Below are positions 21,772 to 30,560 of a DNA stretch of 64,000 nucleotides, piece after piece. A program made the position numbers and the translations under genes. Position 1 is the stretch's first letter. Each line of letters starts with the position of its first letter. Below the pieces are notes generated by a model. It had not been told where the DNA came from. It saw nothing but the letters and a program-made list of their open reading frames with translations, and did no database searches. The stretch comes from Psychrobacter sp. (GTDB lineage: Bacteria; Pseudomonadota; Gammaproteobacteria; Pseudomonadales; Moraxellaceae): positions 62,001-126,000 of the forward strand of contig JAGLBE010000003.1 in the NCBI GenBank assembly GCA_018260445.1, given 5' to 3'.

Positions 21772-22554
21772 ATGAGCTTACAAGATTTATATACCCGTGC
21801 GCCGATGACCACGTTGCTACTCGCGAGCTTTGTGGGGTTATTTGTCCTGCAAATTGCTATGGGGGTAGATATCGACCAACCTGATCGCCAATCTTTGCTA
21901 CATTGGGGAGCAAACTTCCTACCGCTGACTATGAGCACCCAACCATGGCGGCTGGTCAGTAGTGCCTTTTTACATATTGGCCTTATGCACCTGATGTTTA
22001 ATGCGTTTGCGATGTATTATCTAGGGCAAGTTGCCGAAAGGATGATGGGCTCGGTCAAGTTTTTACTGCTATTTCTGCTTAGCGCCATTGGTGGCAACTT
22101 ACTTAATGTCTATGACAGCGTTTACTGGCAGTTATTAACTGGCGGTATTGGACTTTCTGCTGGGGCATCTGGCGGCATTATGGGTATTGGTGGGGCACTG
22201 CTGATGTTTGCGCTGTTTAAAGTCAGTGTGGCGGGCATGGCGTTAAACTTACGCAGTTTACTGCTGATTATGGGTATTAATCTCATGTATGGTTTTGTGG
22301 TACCCGGTATTGATAATGCGGGGCATATTGGCGGTGCGCTTACAGGAGCCGTTTTGGCGCTGGGAATAGTTTATGGCTTACGCTATTCAAACAATCGCTC
22401 TTTTATGAACGATTCGCCGCTCAATGCTCAAGCCGCTGCCACCAAAACTAGCGCAATGCATTTGGTTCCTTGGGTACTCTTTTGTGCAATTACCCTACTT
22501 TTTTGCGGTCTATGGCTGTACTTACAGCAACAATTAATGCCATACTTTGCTTAG
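21772..22554 (+). CDS. Rhomboid family intramembrane serine protease
   Basis: Multi-pass inner-membrane protease. The catalytic serine is Ser133 in GASGGIMG and the catalytic histidine is His185 in AGHIGGALTGA; the oxyanion-helix motif HLMFN is at 73-77. About seven hydrophobic segments are visible, giving the 6+1 topology (the last near residue 240). Length 260 is usual. Substrates are unknown. It is followed by a MipA/OmpV gene, but the 69-base gap does not prove joint function. Confidence 0.92.
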   Translation: MSLQDLYTRAPMTTLLLASFVGLFVLQIAMGVDIDQPDRQSLLHWGANFLPLTMSTQPWRLVSSAFLHIGLMHLMFNAFAMYYLGQVAERMMGSVKFLLLFLLSAIGGNLLNVYDSVYWQLLTGGIGLSAGASGGIMGIGGALLMFALFKVSVAGMALNLRSLLLIMGINLMYGFVVPGIDNAGHIGGALTGAVLALGIVYGLRYSNNRSFMNDSPLNAQAAATKTSAMHLVPWVLFCAITLLFCGLWLYLQQQLMPYFA

Positions 22555-22623
22555 ACCCTATTTTAAACCCGACCTAACCTCTTTTTATTGCCTTCTTTTT
22601 CCTCTTAAATTAACGAGTACACT

Positions 22624-23439
22624 ATGATAACATTTATGCCATTTTCTCAAAGTTACCTCAAAGCCCTTGCTACAACTACCGGCATCGCCTTGCTGGCGTT
22701 GAGTAGTAGCATCACCCATGCCCAGTCGGCTATATTGGTAGGCGGCGCCCCTATTGACAGCAATAAATATGGGGTGAGCGTCGGTTTGAATGTTTTAGCG
22801 GGTGGTAGCCCGTATGAGATGGACAGCAACTTTTCGATATTGCCAAGCTTATTTTATGACAACAATAAGTTTTATGTGCGCGGTAGTGAGCTTGGTGCCT
22901 ATCTTACCAACAGTCAAGATACCGAAGTGGCAGCGTTTTTTCAGCCTGCCGGTTACGCTTTTAAGCCAGAAGATGCTAAGGAATCACTCCGAGGCTTGGA
23001 CGAGCGTGAATGGTCGGGCATGATGGGGGTGAGTTATTTAAAACGCACCGCAATCGGCGGCTTTCGTGGCAAGTTGTCTACTGATGTACTTGGCAATAGC
23101 AAAGGGACTTTAGCCCAGCTTGCCTACTTAGCCAAATGGCAAAAAGGCGACTGGACGGTATATCCTAGCGTGGGTGTGGAATGGGCCGATGATAAGTTCA
23201 ATGACCATTATTATGGCGTCAGTGCCAAAGAGGCGGCGGCCACTGGGGTTGCAACTTATAACCCCGACTCGAGCATTAGCCCCTATGTCAACATTAACGC
23301 CAATTACGATATCAATGACGATTGGGCAGTATTTTTGGGTCAAAACGTGGGTTTTCTAGCCTCTGAGCAAGCCGATAGCCCTATGGTCGATAACAGTACC
23401 ACCTATCGCACCACTTTGGGACTGCTATATAAATTCTAA
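22624..23439 (+). CDS. MipA/OmpV family outer-membrane protein
   Basis: A signal peptide (about residues 1-34, ending THAQS) leads into a predicted beta-barrel ending in LGLLYKF with a terminal aromatic residue. Conserved blocks FSILPSLFYDNNKFYVRG and GVSYLKRTAIGG with WTVYPSVGVEW match the MipA/OmpV family. In E. coli MipA scaffolds murein hydrolases, but family members have varied roles. Two ATG codons (22624 and 22636) are possible starts. Confidence 0.85.
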   Translation: MITFMPFSQSYLKALATTTGIALLALSSSITHAQSAILVGGAPIDSNKYGVSVGLNVLAGGSPYEMDSNFSILPSLFYDNNKFYVRGSELGAYLTNSQDTEVAAFFQPAGYAFKPEDAKESLRGLDEREWSGMMGVSYLKRTAIGGFRGKLSTDVLGNSKGTLAQLAYLAKWQKGDWTVYPSVGVEWADDKFNDHYYGVSAKEAAATGVATYNPDSSISPYVNINANYDINDDWAVFLGQNVGFLASEQADSPMVDNSTTYRTTLGLLYKF

Positions 23440-23490
23440 GCGTTTTGAATGTTGAATGTTGGATGTTGAATGATAGCTGCGGTTTCTATA

Positions 23491-23518
23491 TATATCCTAT
23501 ATCCTATATCCTATATCT
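23491..23518. repeat. 7-bp tandem repeat, 4 copies
   Basis: TATATCC repeated three times plus TATATCT, in the 3' region of the MipA/OmpV gene before the terminator. Confidence 0.85.
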
Positions 23519-23542
23519 AAATCCATAAAAATCTAAACCAAT

Positions 23543-23578
23543 AAAAAAAGGAGTGATGCTTTAATCTCTCCTTTTTTT
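23543..23578. terminator. Bidirectional rho-independent terminator
   Basis: AAAAAAAGGAG...CTCCTTTTTTT hairpin between convergent genes (MipA/OmpV on plus, TonB-like on minus). A and T runs on both sides suit termination in both directions. Confidence 0.8.
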
Positions 23579-23732
23579 ATAGGCTCTTTGTTTTGATAAG
23601 GTTTGGGTTGGGTTTTATAAGGTTAGGTTCAGCCAGGCATACGCCAATATAACCCATTCACAAGGGCTACTTTGCGGCTAAGCCAGTACGCCAATGTTGT
23701 CAAGCGTTAAGGCGTTCATACCCCGACACAAG

Positions 23733-24626
23733 CTAATAATTAACCGACACCGAGTCGCCATACTGCCAAGTGCGGATAATGCGCAGCTCCAAAATATCCT
23801 GCATATCTTGACTAAATGGACCAAAGGGTGCCGCCTGACGTACTGATTGTTTGGCCGCTTCGTCCAGTATTTTTGAGCCGGAGGATTCTAATAAACGAAT
23901 CCCCTTGATATTGCCATTATTTTCGATAATGACCATGAGCATCACGTTGCCCTGTATGCCTTGCAATCTTGCCTGCTGCGGATAACTGGCATTACCCACC
24001 GCTTCAACATGTTGCCGAAATTGCTCTAAGTATTCTGATGCCTTGCCATGGGTGGTCGAATTACTGTTGACCGTCTCAACCTTGGTCTTTTGCGCCAAAG
24101 ATTGTTGCCGCTGCGACAGTTGTGCCTCAAGCGTCGCTATTTGTTTGCGCAATCGCTCTTCTTGCTCAATCAGCTCGTCCTCTTTATTCACCTCTTCGTT
24201 TTCATTGGCTTTGTTCACCTCACGCCAGCTTAGCGTGGTGCGTAAGTAGCTTTCTTGATACTGCTTTTGGCGCACCTTGCTTTTTTGATTGATAATATCT
24301 TGCGTCTTTGTCATACTCTCGGCATTCATAGGGCTAACTTGCGTGGTCTCTAACCGTAGCTGCTGCGTGGATTGGCCGCCTCCTTGCTGCGAGGCATTGG
24401 CAATAAAATGCGCCTCCGCGTTCTCTTGTAGGTTTTGGGTCAGGGCGACGGCCACATCCTGAGCTTTATCGGCCGGATTAAACCCACTGCCAAAGGTAAT
24501 ACCAAATATTAAAAAGCCATGTAGGGCTAATGCGATAATCGTCGCCGCAGACAAACCACGCTCTTTTTTTGGGGCAGTGGCCGAGAAGTGATAGCTTTGG
24601 GAATCTTTAATGTGGCTGGTTTTCAC
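23733..24626 (-). CDS. TonB-family energy transducer protein
   Basis: One N-terminal membrane segment (about residues 25-46), a long charged periplasmic spacer with a coiled-coil segment (about 145-185, EQEERLRKQIATLEAQLSQRQ), and a C-terminal TonB domain (SYPQQARLQGIQGNVMLMVIIENNGNI, then the conserved LLESSG...LDEAA). The spacer is coiled coil rather than Pro-rich as in classical TonB. No exbB or exbD is adjacent. It could serve TonB-dependent receptors or another envelope task. Confidence 0.85.
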   Translation of the reverse strand: MKTSHIKDSQSYHFSATAPKKERGLSAATIIALALHGFLIFGITFGSGFNPADKAQDVAVALTQNLQENAEAHFIANASQQGGGQSTQQLRLETTQVSPMNAESMTKTQDIINQKSKVRQKQYQESYLRTTLSWREVNKANENEEVNKEDELIEQEERLRKQIATLEAQLSQRQQSLAQKTKVETVNSNSTTHGKASEYLEQFRQHVEAVGNASYPQQARLQGIQGNVMLMVIIENNGNIKGIRLLESSGSKILDEAAKQSVRQAAPFGPFSQDMQDILELRIIRTWQYGDSVSVNY

Positions 24627-25194
24627 CGATGTCCTTATCTTGCATCTACTAGTAAAGGGTTTGCTGGTTATTATTGGTTGTCTAATGGTAGTTGTTTAAT
24701 AATAGTGGTTAGTAATGATAGTGGTTAGTAATGGTAGTTAGTAATGAAAGTGGTTCGTGGGCGCTTGTAAACGGCAAAGGATAGTGAGCAAAGGATAGTG
24801 AGCAGCTGTTAGCTAGGGTGATGCCCGTTACGCCTAGTGAGGCAAGCGATTTAACCCATTTAACACCATGCGCTCAAAAATCAGTACTTTGAACATAAGC
24901 TTTGGTAAACTATGATTTTTGGTAAACTATGAGCTTTGATAATTATAGGCGACTGGCATCACTTTATAAAGCCTCTGCCCACCCATTTATCAAATATTAT
25001 CCGCTTGTAGTGAGACGATTTTGCTTTGCCACTACGCCATCTGTTTACTTAAATAAGCCTTAAGTCGGCACCGCTTATTATATACTGGATGCCAATTGAC
25101 TACACTGAGCGATAGCGGATAGCGGCTTGTGCTACCTTGCTGGTTGTCTACTTTGCTGTGCCCTATTTATTGATATGAAAGGAAAGAAAACAAC
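24627..25194. other. Divergent gap between the TonB-like and acidic-protein genes
   Basis: No gene is supported. It holds 16-bp repeats at 24704-24748, a 14-bp duplication (GGATAGTGAGCAAA type, about 24779-24803), and a duplicated TTGGTAAACTATGA at about 24902-24932. TATACT at 25081-25086 may be the -10 box of the plus-strand gene at 25195, but its -35 partner is poor. Confidence 0.5.
24704..24748. repeat. 16-bp tandem repeat, 2 full and 1 partial copy
   Basis: AGTGGTTAGTAATGAT, AGTGGTTAGTAATGGT, then a 13-base copy. It lies 78-122 bases upstream of the TonB-like gene. Confidence 0.8.
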
Positions 25195-26022
25195 GTGTCA
25201 AATACTCAATATGCTATGCCCGATAGCGACCATCAAACGTATCAAGATTTTGAAGGATTTCAAGATTGTCAAGATTTTCAAGACGATGAAGACACTGCAG
25301 ATGCCGATGACTTTAAGTTTAACTTTGGGGGTGTTTGGACGAGTGTGACCCATAGGCTGCGGGGTCTATATACCAAGGCTAGTGAGTCAATAGGTGATGA
25401 ATTTTCCTTGCCGGTCAGTCAAGAGCAACTCAATGCAGCGCTTGAAAAGTTTGTGACCGAAAACGTTGATCAGATTTTAGAGATTAGAATGGAGCTCCAT
25501 GACGGCTGGTTTAGGCTCTTTTGCACCATCGAGGCGGCTGGTATTTACGTTGAAGTCGCCAGTAACTTTAGACTCGTGCATGCGCAATTAGACCGCAATG
25601 TCCAACGGTTTGTATTCGCTCAACTGACCAATACCGATGTCCTAAAACTACGCTGCGAATCGGTACTAAAAAGAACGGGGATTAACCTTGCTATCTGGTT
25701 TTATCATAAAATTTTGCACAAAGACCCATTAGGGGTTATTTTAAGCTATATCAATATTGCCAAACCCAAAGACAACGTTATCTATTTAGACATCCACCGC
25801 TGGCTTAAAAAAAACCAAAAGATAATGACGGCACTGCATAAAGCACAAGTTAACTATGGCGTGGTAGAAGAGGAGCAACTTATCTTAAAAACCAAGGTCA
25901 ACATTCGTGATTTATTTAGCAACAGCAACAATCAGGACATTATTACCCCAGATGACGAGCCCGAACTTATGGACGGCCCTATCAACCCTATTAGCGATGC
26001 GACTAGCCCTAGCCAAGAATAA
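25195..26022 (+). CDS. Unknown acidic protein with Gln/Asp/Phe-rich N-terminus (275 aa)
   Basis: Not recognised. The start is GTG with AAAGGAAAG about ten bases upstream. Residues 17-40 are a repeat-like Asp/Gln/Phe stretch. Residues 60-245 look like a folded soluble domain (EIRMELHDGWFRLFCTIEAAG, IWFYHKILHKDPLG, VIYLDIHRWLKK). The C-terminal 40 residues are acidic and disordered. No signal peptide or clear membrane segment. Neighbours give no clue to function. Confidence 0.8.
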   Translation: MSNTQYAMPDSDHQTYQDFEGFQDCQDFQDDEDTADADDFKFNFGGVWTSVTHRLRGLYTKASESIGDEFSLPVSQEQLNAALEKFVTENVDQILEIRMELHDGWFRLFCTIEAAGIYVEVASNFRLVHAQLDRNVQRFVFAQLTNTDVLKLRCESVLKRTGINLAIWFYHKILHKDPLGVILSYINIAKPKDNVIYLDIHRWLKKNQKIMTALHKAQVNYGVVEEEQLILKTKVNIRDLFSNSNNQDIITPDDEPELMDGPINPISDATSPSQE

Positions 26023-26164
26023 GCTTTGTTGGCAGGTAATAACATTGGCCTACACCAGTCTATACCGATCAACCAACAACGGTCAGCCTCTATGTTTTAT
26101 ATGGCTGATATGTCAATGACCAATACTAGCCGTCGTTGCCACGCTTAGAGATACCTAATGACAC

Positions 26165-27187
26165 CTACCAGTAGTTTTCCACCGCTATATTACCCACGCC
26201 GCTTCGGTTCATGGTCAGCCCCAATGTCTTGAGTGTCTCTTTGGTGTCGTCCACCATTTGCGGATTGCCACACAACATGATGTGGGTGCTATCCACGGTT
26301 AAGCGCTGGTTGGCCGCGGTCTCAAGCTCGCCTGACGTGAGTAATGCGGGCAAGCGTTTGTTTAAAGCACCATCCATCGATTCTCGGGTAACAATCGGTA
26401 AAAAAGTAAATTTGGCAGGATGCTGGACAAGACTGGCAAAATCAGCACTTAAGCTATGGATTTTATCAACATAGGCAAGTTCACTTTGCGAGCGGGCACT
26501 GTACGCCAAAATAATGTGCTCATAACGCTCCCACGTCTGCATATCTTGCAACATCGATAAAAAGGGTGCCACGCCGGTACCGGTAGCCAACAACCATAAG
26601 TCTTTGGGCATAGGCGCTTGATAGCGAGCCAAGGTTAAAAAACCAAAGGGGGTCATGGTTAGGAGTAACTCGTCGCCACGTTGCAAGTGTTGCAACTGCG
26701 AGGTAAAGGCGCCATCGGCAATGACAATAGAGAAAAATTCGATACTGTCGTCATACGGGGAGGAGACAATCGAGTAGGCGCGAAAGATATCTTCATCAGG
26801 CACTGGTTGCTGCGCTAAGTCTTGATTGCCTTGATTGACCTGATGGTCCCTATTGTTTCGATGATAAGCTAGCCGACTCGGATTCACTCCCAAGCGCACA
26901 AATTGGCCCGCACTAAAGCGAAAAGCGGCGGGTCGACTCACTGTAAAGCTAAACAATGTGGGTGTCCACGTTGTGACAGTAAGCACCTTAACCCGTTGGA
27001 CAGCATCCCCACTGCTGTTAATACTGCTGCCAATACTGCTGCCAACGTCGCTAGGGTTATTATTACCGCCATAGCTGGTATTGCCGCCATTTCCCCCATT
27101 GCTGTCTTGATTTTGAGTGCTGGCTGCCTGGCTTGGCGCATCCGCTTGTTGCGTGCTTTGCTGATTGCTCTTTGGGCTGACACTCAT
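26165..27187 (-). CDS. fpr: Ferredoxin--NADP(+) reductase with Gln/Asn/Gly/Ser extension
   Basis: FAD enzyme moving electrons between NADPH and ferredoxin or flavodoxin. FAD-binding RAYSIVSSP and nucleotide-binding LLATGTGVAPFLSML are visible, then ILAYSARSQSELAY and CGNPQMVDDT, and the C-terminal VENYW with terminal aromatic. The enzyme core of about 260 residues follows a low-complexity N-terminus of about 65 residues (Q, N, G, S runs). No internal start is better placed. It starts 46 bases after nuoN and probably shares the nuo transcript. Confidence 0.9.
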   Translation of the reverse strand: MSVSPKSNQQSTQQADAPSQAASTQNQDSNGGNGGNTSYGGNNNPSDVGSSIGSSINSSGDAVQRVKVLTVTTWTPTLFSFTVSRPAAFRFSAGQFVRLGVNPSRLAYHRNNRDHQVNQGNQDLAQQPVPDEDIFRAYSIVSSPYDDSIEFFSIVIADGAFTSQLQHLQRGDELLLTMTPFGFLTLARYQAPMPKDLWLLATGTGVAPFLSMLQDMQTWERYEHIILAYSARSQSELAYVDKIHSLSADFASLVQHPAKFTFLPIVTRESMDGALNKRLPALLTSGELETAANQRLTVDSTHIMLCGNPQMVDDTKETLKTLGLTMNRSGVGNIAVENYW

Positions 27188-27233
27188 AAGTTACTCGTTA
27201 TTGCTGATTACTGTCACGCAATCAAAGTCTGGT

Positions 27234-28712
27234 TTACCACATTTTAGCTTGGGTCGACCATTCGATAAAGTCATTCGGCAGTACACCAAAGTAGATAATG
27301 GCACACGTCGCCAATAGCACCATCAGCCCGCCAACTTGTAAGCCCCAATGCCATGACGCATCAAACTCCATGGCCTCTTCACGTGGGCGCTTAAATAAGG
27401 TGAGCATGACGCGCAAATAATAAAATAGACCAATGGCGCTACCCAAAACAATCATAATCGCTAAAAACCACTGCATGCCTTGAACGGCGGACACAATAGC
27501 AAAAAACTTGGTGATAAATCCAGCCGTTAGCGGTATGCCTGCCAGTGACAACAGCATGACCGTCATCACGCCGGTTAATACCGGACGACGCCAAAATAGA
27601 CCACGGTAATGCGCCAATTCTGCGGCATCGCCGGCATCACGATAGGTGCTAGACATCAGGGTAATGACCCCAAATAGGCCAATAGAGGTAAGCGCATAAA
27701 CGGCCATATACATATTGCTGATAGAATACGCCGTAGGGCCGACGCTCACGGCCACCACCAACATATACCCCATATGGGCAATCGACGAATAGCCCAAAAG
27801 GCGTTTAAGGTTGGTTTGACGCAGTGCCAGTAGGTTACCAACAATGATGGATAAAGTAGCGATAACCATCAATAGCATCGAAGTACTGGGCAGCGCCAAT
27901 AATGCCGTCCCAATCAAAAAGCGCATGGCCAACGCCATCATTGCCACTTTACTCACTGAAGCTAAAAAAGTCGCTACAGGGGCAGGTGCGCCTTGATACA
28001 CATCGGGTGTCCAAGTATGAAAGGGAGCAGCCGAGAGTTTAAAGGCGATGGCAAACACCATCATTGCCGTGCCGACTAGCAACAGGGGCGAGTCATACAC
28101 TTGTGGCAAGGCGGCGGCAATTTCTGTGAACGCTAAGGTACCGGTGACGGCATAAATAAACGCCATACCCATTAATAACGTGGCAGACGCCGTAGCCGAT
28201 AGCACTAAATATTTTAACCCCGCCTCAAGCGAGCGGCTACGCATAAAGGCGTAGGCAAGCATCCCATATAACGGCACCGACAACAGTTCAAGGCTGATAA
28301 AAAAGGAGGCCAAATTATGGGCACAAACCATCAATAACGCACCGATGGTCGATAGCAGCATTAATAGATACAGCTCTTCTTTTTGATCTTTTAGGGTGCG
28401 AAAATAAGGATAAGCTAAGGTACAACATGCCAACGCCGAAACGAATATGACCACCATATTAAACTGGGCAAAGGGGTCGACGCGATACATCGCATCGTTA
28501 CCGATGACCTCTGGAAAGGCAAACCGACCTAAAATTTGCCCCAATAGCACTAATAAGCCAGCATTAAGACCAATAACGCTAACCGTGCCTACCATAAAAT
28601 GCGAGCGTTTCACCGCAATCAATACCATGGCCACTAAGGATGTCAGCGACACAATGATAATCGGCAGAAAAGGGAGCAAAACTTGCCAAGCCGTGTCTAT
28701 AAAATGATTCAT
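27234..28712 (-). CDS. nuoN: NADH-quinone oxidoreductase subunit N
   Basis: Antiporter-like membrane subunit of complex I (proton_antipo_M family). About 14 hydrophobic helices over 492 residues. The conserved helix-7 to helix-8 region is KLSAAPFHTWTPDVYQGAPAPVATFLA, and RLLGYSSIAHMGYML is typical. Length matches the E. coli subunit (485). Last gene of the nuo series, two bases after nuoM, so translationally coupled. Confidence 0.96.
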   Translation of the reverse strand: MNHFIDTAWQVLLPFLPIIIVSLTSLVAMVLIAVKRSHFMVGTVSVIGLNAGLLVLLGQILGRFAFPEVIGNDAMYRVDPFAQFNMVVIFVSALACCTLAYPYFRTLKDQKEELYLLMLLSTIGALLMVCAHNLASFFISLELLSVPLYGMLAYAFMRSRSLEAGLKYLVLSATASATLLMGMAFIYAVTGTLAFTEIAAALPQVYDSPLLLVGTAMMVFAIAFKLSAAPFHTWTPDVYQGAPAPVATFLASVSKVAMMALAMRFLIGTALLALPSTSMLLMVIATLSIIVGNLLALRQTNLKRLLGYSSIAHMGYMLVVAVSVGPTAYSISNMYMAVYALTSIGLFGVITLMSSTYRDAGDAAELAHYRGLFWRRPVLTGVMTVMLLSLAGIPLTAGFITKFFAIVSAVQGMQWFLAIMIVLGSAIGLFYYLRVMLTLFKRPREEAMEFDASWHWGLQVGGLMVLLATCAIIYFGVLPNDFIEWSTQAKMW

Positions 28713-28714
28713 AT

Positions 28715-30559
28715 CTAGCGAACCTCCCCTACTGCTGCGGCAACAGGTACGGACAATGTGTCAAAGTTGACGACCTCAGAGTAGGTATAGGCATTGTTAA
28801 TCCACTGCATGGCATGACTCGATATGTCTAAAATAGTTTGTGGAAATAAGCCCAACCAAACCAGCCCTATGGCTAAAATCATTAATAATGCCAGCTCACG
28901 TTTGTTTAAATCTTTTAGCGTTACTGTGGCTGTATCCTGCGCTTGAGACGATAAAGGCTGAGGATTTTGATGATGCTCAAGGTCATGATAAACACCAGCA
29001 TCCAGGCTGGTGCTAGGCTTAGCATAACTGGCGCTCGCAGCCTTTGCGACCATAACCGTGTTGGGTTTGGGCATATCCCGTTGTCTATCCGCTTTCAGAT
29101 TGCCTGCTACGGTCTGAGCCGCTGCTGCAAGTACACCCGGACGAGGTAAAGCGGGTGCTGGGATAGCGATAGATGGCAGCTTTTTTTCGCCAAACAAAGC
29201 ACGGTGAATCAGGATTAAAGAATACAGCCCTGCCCATACCAAACTAAAGGTCGCCACAATAACAAATAGCGGATATTTCTCAAAGGCACCTAATAATATC
29301 AAGAACTCACCAATAAAGTTGCCTGTGCCCGGAATGCCTAACAAGGCGGCACAAAAAAACATCAATAGCGGCGGATAGTACCGCAATTGACCCCATAAAC
29401 CGCCCATTTCGGGTAGCTCACGGGTGTGCAAACGCTCGTACAGCTGGCCTGCCATAATAAACAGGGCAGCTGACGATAAACCATGCGCTATCATTTGTAC
29501 CATAAGCCCTTGCAAGCTAATTAGCGTTCCGGCATAAATCGCCAAGACCACAAAGCCCATGTGCGAGATACTTGTATAAGCCAATAGCCGCTTAATATCG
29601 GTTTGTGCAAATGCCAACCAAGCGCCATAGAATATGCCGATAGCGCCCAAGGTCATCGCAATGGGGGCAAACTCTTGTGACGCATGCGGAAACAGGGGCA
29701 ATACAAACCGAATCAGGCCATAAGCCGCTGTTTTAATTAAGATACCGGCTAAATCCACCGAGCCAGCCGTTGGGGCTTGGGCATGGGCATCCGGCAACCA
29801 GCCATGAAACGGCATAACGGGCAGTTTGACCGCAAAGCCAATAAAGAAACACAGCATGATGGGGTATTCCCAGCCGCCCAGCTCTGTGCCCAATAAATCG
29901 TTATAGTTAAAGCTTAAAACACCCGAATTGACATAGTTGATAATCACTAAAATCAAGATGCCAATTAGCATGATTAAGCCTGAGGCTTGGGTATAAATAA
30001 AAAACTTGGTTGCCGCGTACTCTTTGGTTTTACCACCAATGGCATTGTGACCCCAGATAGCGATTAGGAAATAAATCGGTACCAGCATCATCTCCCAAAA
30101 GAAGAAAAAGAGGAATAAATCGATGGCCAAAAAGACCCCAATAACGCCGCCTAAGCTCCATAATAAATTTAGATGAAAGAAGCCAACGCGGCGCTGAATT
30201 TCGCCCCACGAACAACCCACTGCCATAATACCGAGCAACGCAGTTAGTGACACCATCAATAATGATAAGCCATCAAGCGCCAAATGAAAGCTGATGCCAA
30301 AAGAATCAATCCATGGGCGCCTAAATTCGGCAAACCAAGGCAATTGTGCGGTGGGTGCCAGTACTTGCTGGCTCATGCCATGAAAGCCACCTTGTTGCCA
30401 CAACATCAACGTCATGCCAAAGGTGATAATCATGCCAATTAAAGCGACCCAGCGGGGCAAACGGTTATTAACCTTTTCAACCAACCAACACAGCGTGCCC
30501 GCGATAAACGGGGTTGCAATGAGCGCTGGCAATATCCATGCATCTTGAAATTCTGTCAT
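28715..30559 (-). CDS. nuoM: NADH-quinone oxidoreductase subunit M with extra loop
   Basis: Antiporter-like proton-translocating subunit of complex I. Recognised from KLPVMPFHGWLPDAHAQAPTAGSV and RLLAYTSISHMGFV. At 614 residues it exceeds the about 510 usual. The excess lies between FGEKKLPS and the KRELALL that precedes the last conserved helix: an Ala/Pro/Gln-rich insert of about 85 residues (roughly 455-545). The rest aligns well by eye. nuoL ends one base before its ATG. Confidence 0.95.
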   Translation of the reverse strand: MTEFQDAWILPALIATPFIAGTLCWLVEKVNNRLPRWVALIGMIITFGMTLMLWQQGGFHGMSQQVLAPTAQLPWFAEFRRPWIDSFGISFHLALDGLSLLMVSLTALLGIMAVGCSWGEIQRRVGFFHLNLLWSLGGVIGVFLAIDLFLFFFFWEMMLVPIYFLIAIWGHNAIGGKTKEYAATKFFIYTQASGLIMLIGILILVIINYVNSGVLSFNYNDLLGTELGGWEYPIMLCFFIGFAVKLPVMPFHGWLPDAHAQAPTAGSVDLAGILIKTAAYGLIRFVLPLFPHASQEFAPIAMTLGAIGIFYGAWLAFAQTDIKRLLAYTSISHMGFVVLAIYAGTLISLQGLMVQMIAHGLSSAALFIMAGQLYERLHTRELPEMGGLWGQLRYYPPLLMFFCAALLGIPGTGNFIGEFLILLGAFEKYPLFVIVATFSLVWAGLYSLILIHRALFGEKKLPSIAIPAPALPRPGVLAAAAQTVAGNLKADRQRDMPKPNTVMVAKAASASYAKPSTSLDAGVYHDLEHHQNPQPLSSQAQDTATVTLKDLNKRELALLMILAIGLVWLGLFPQTILDISSHAMQWINNAYTYSEVVNFDTLSVPVAAAVGEVR

Positions 30560-30560
30560 C

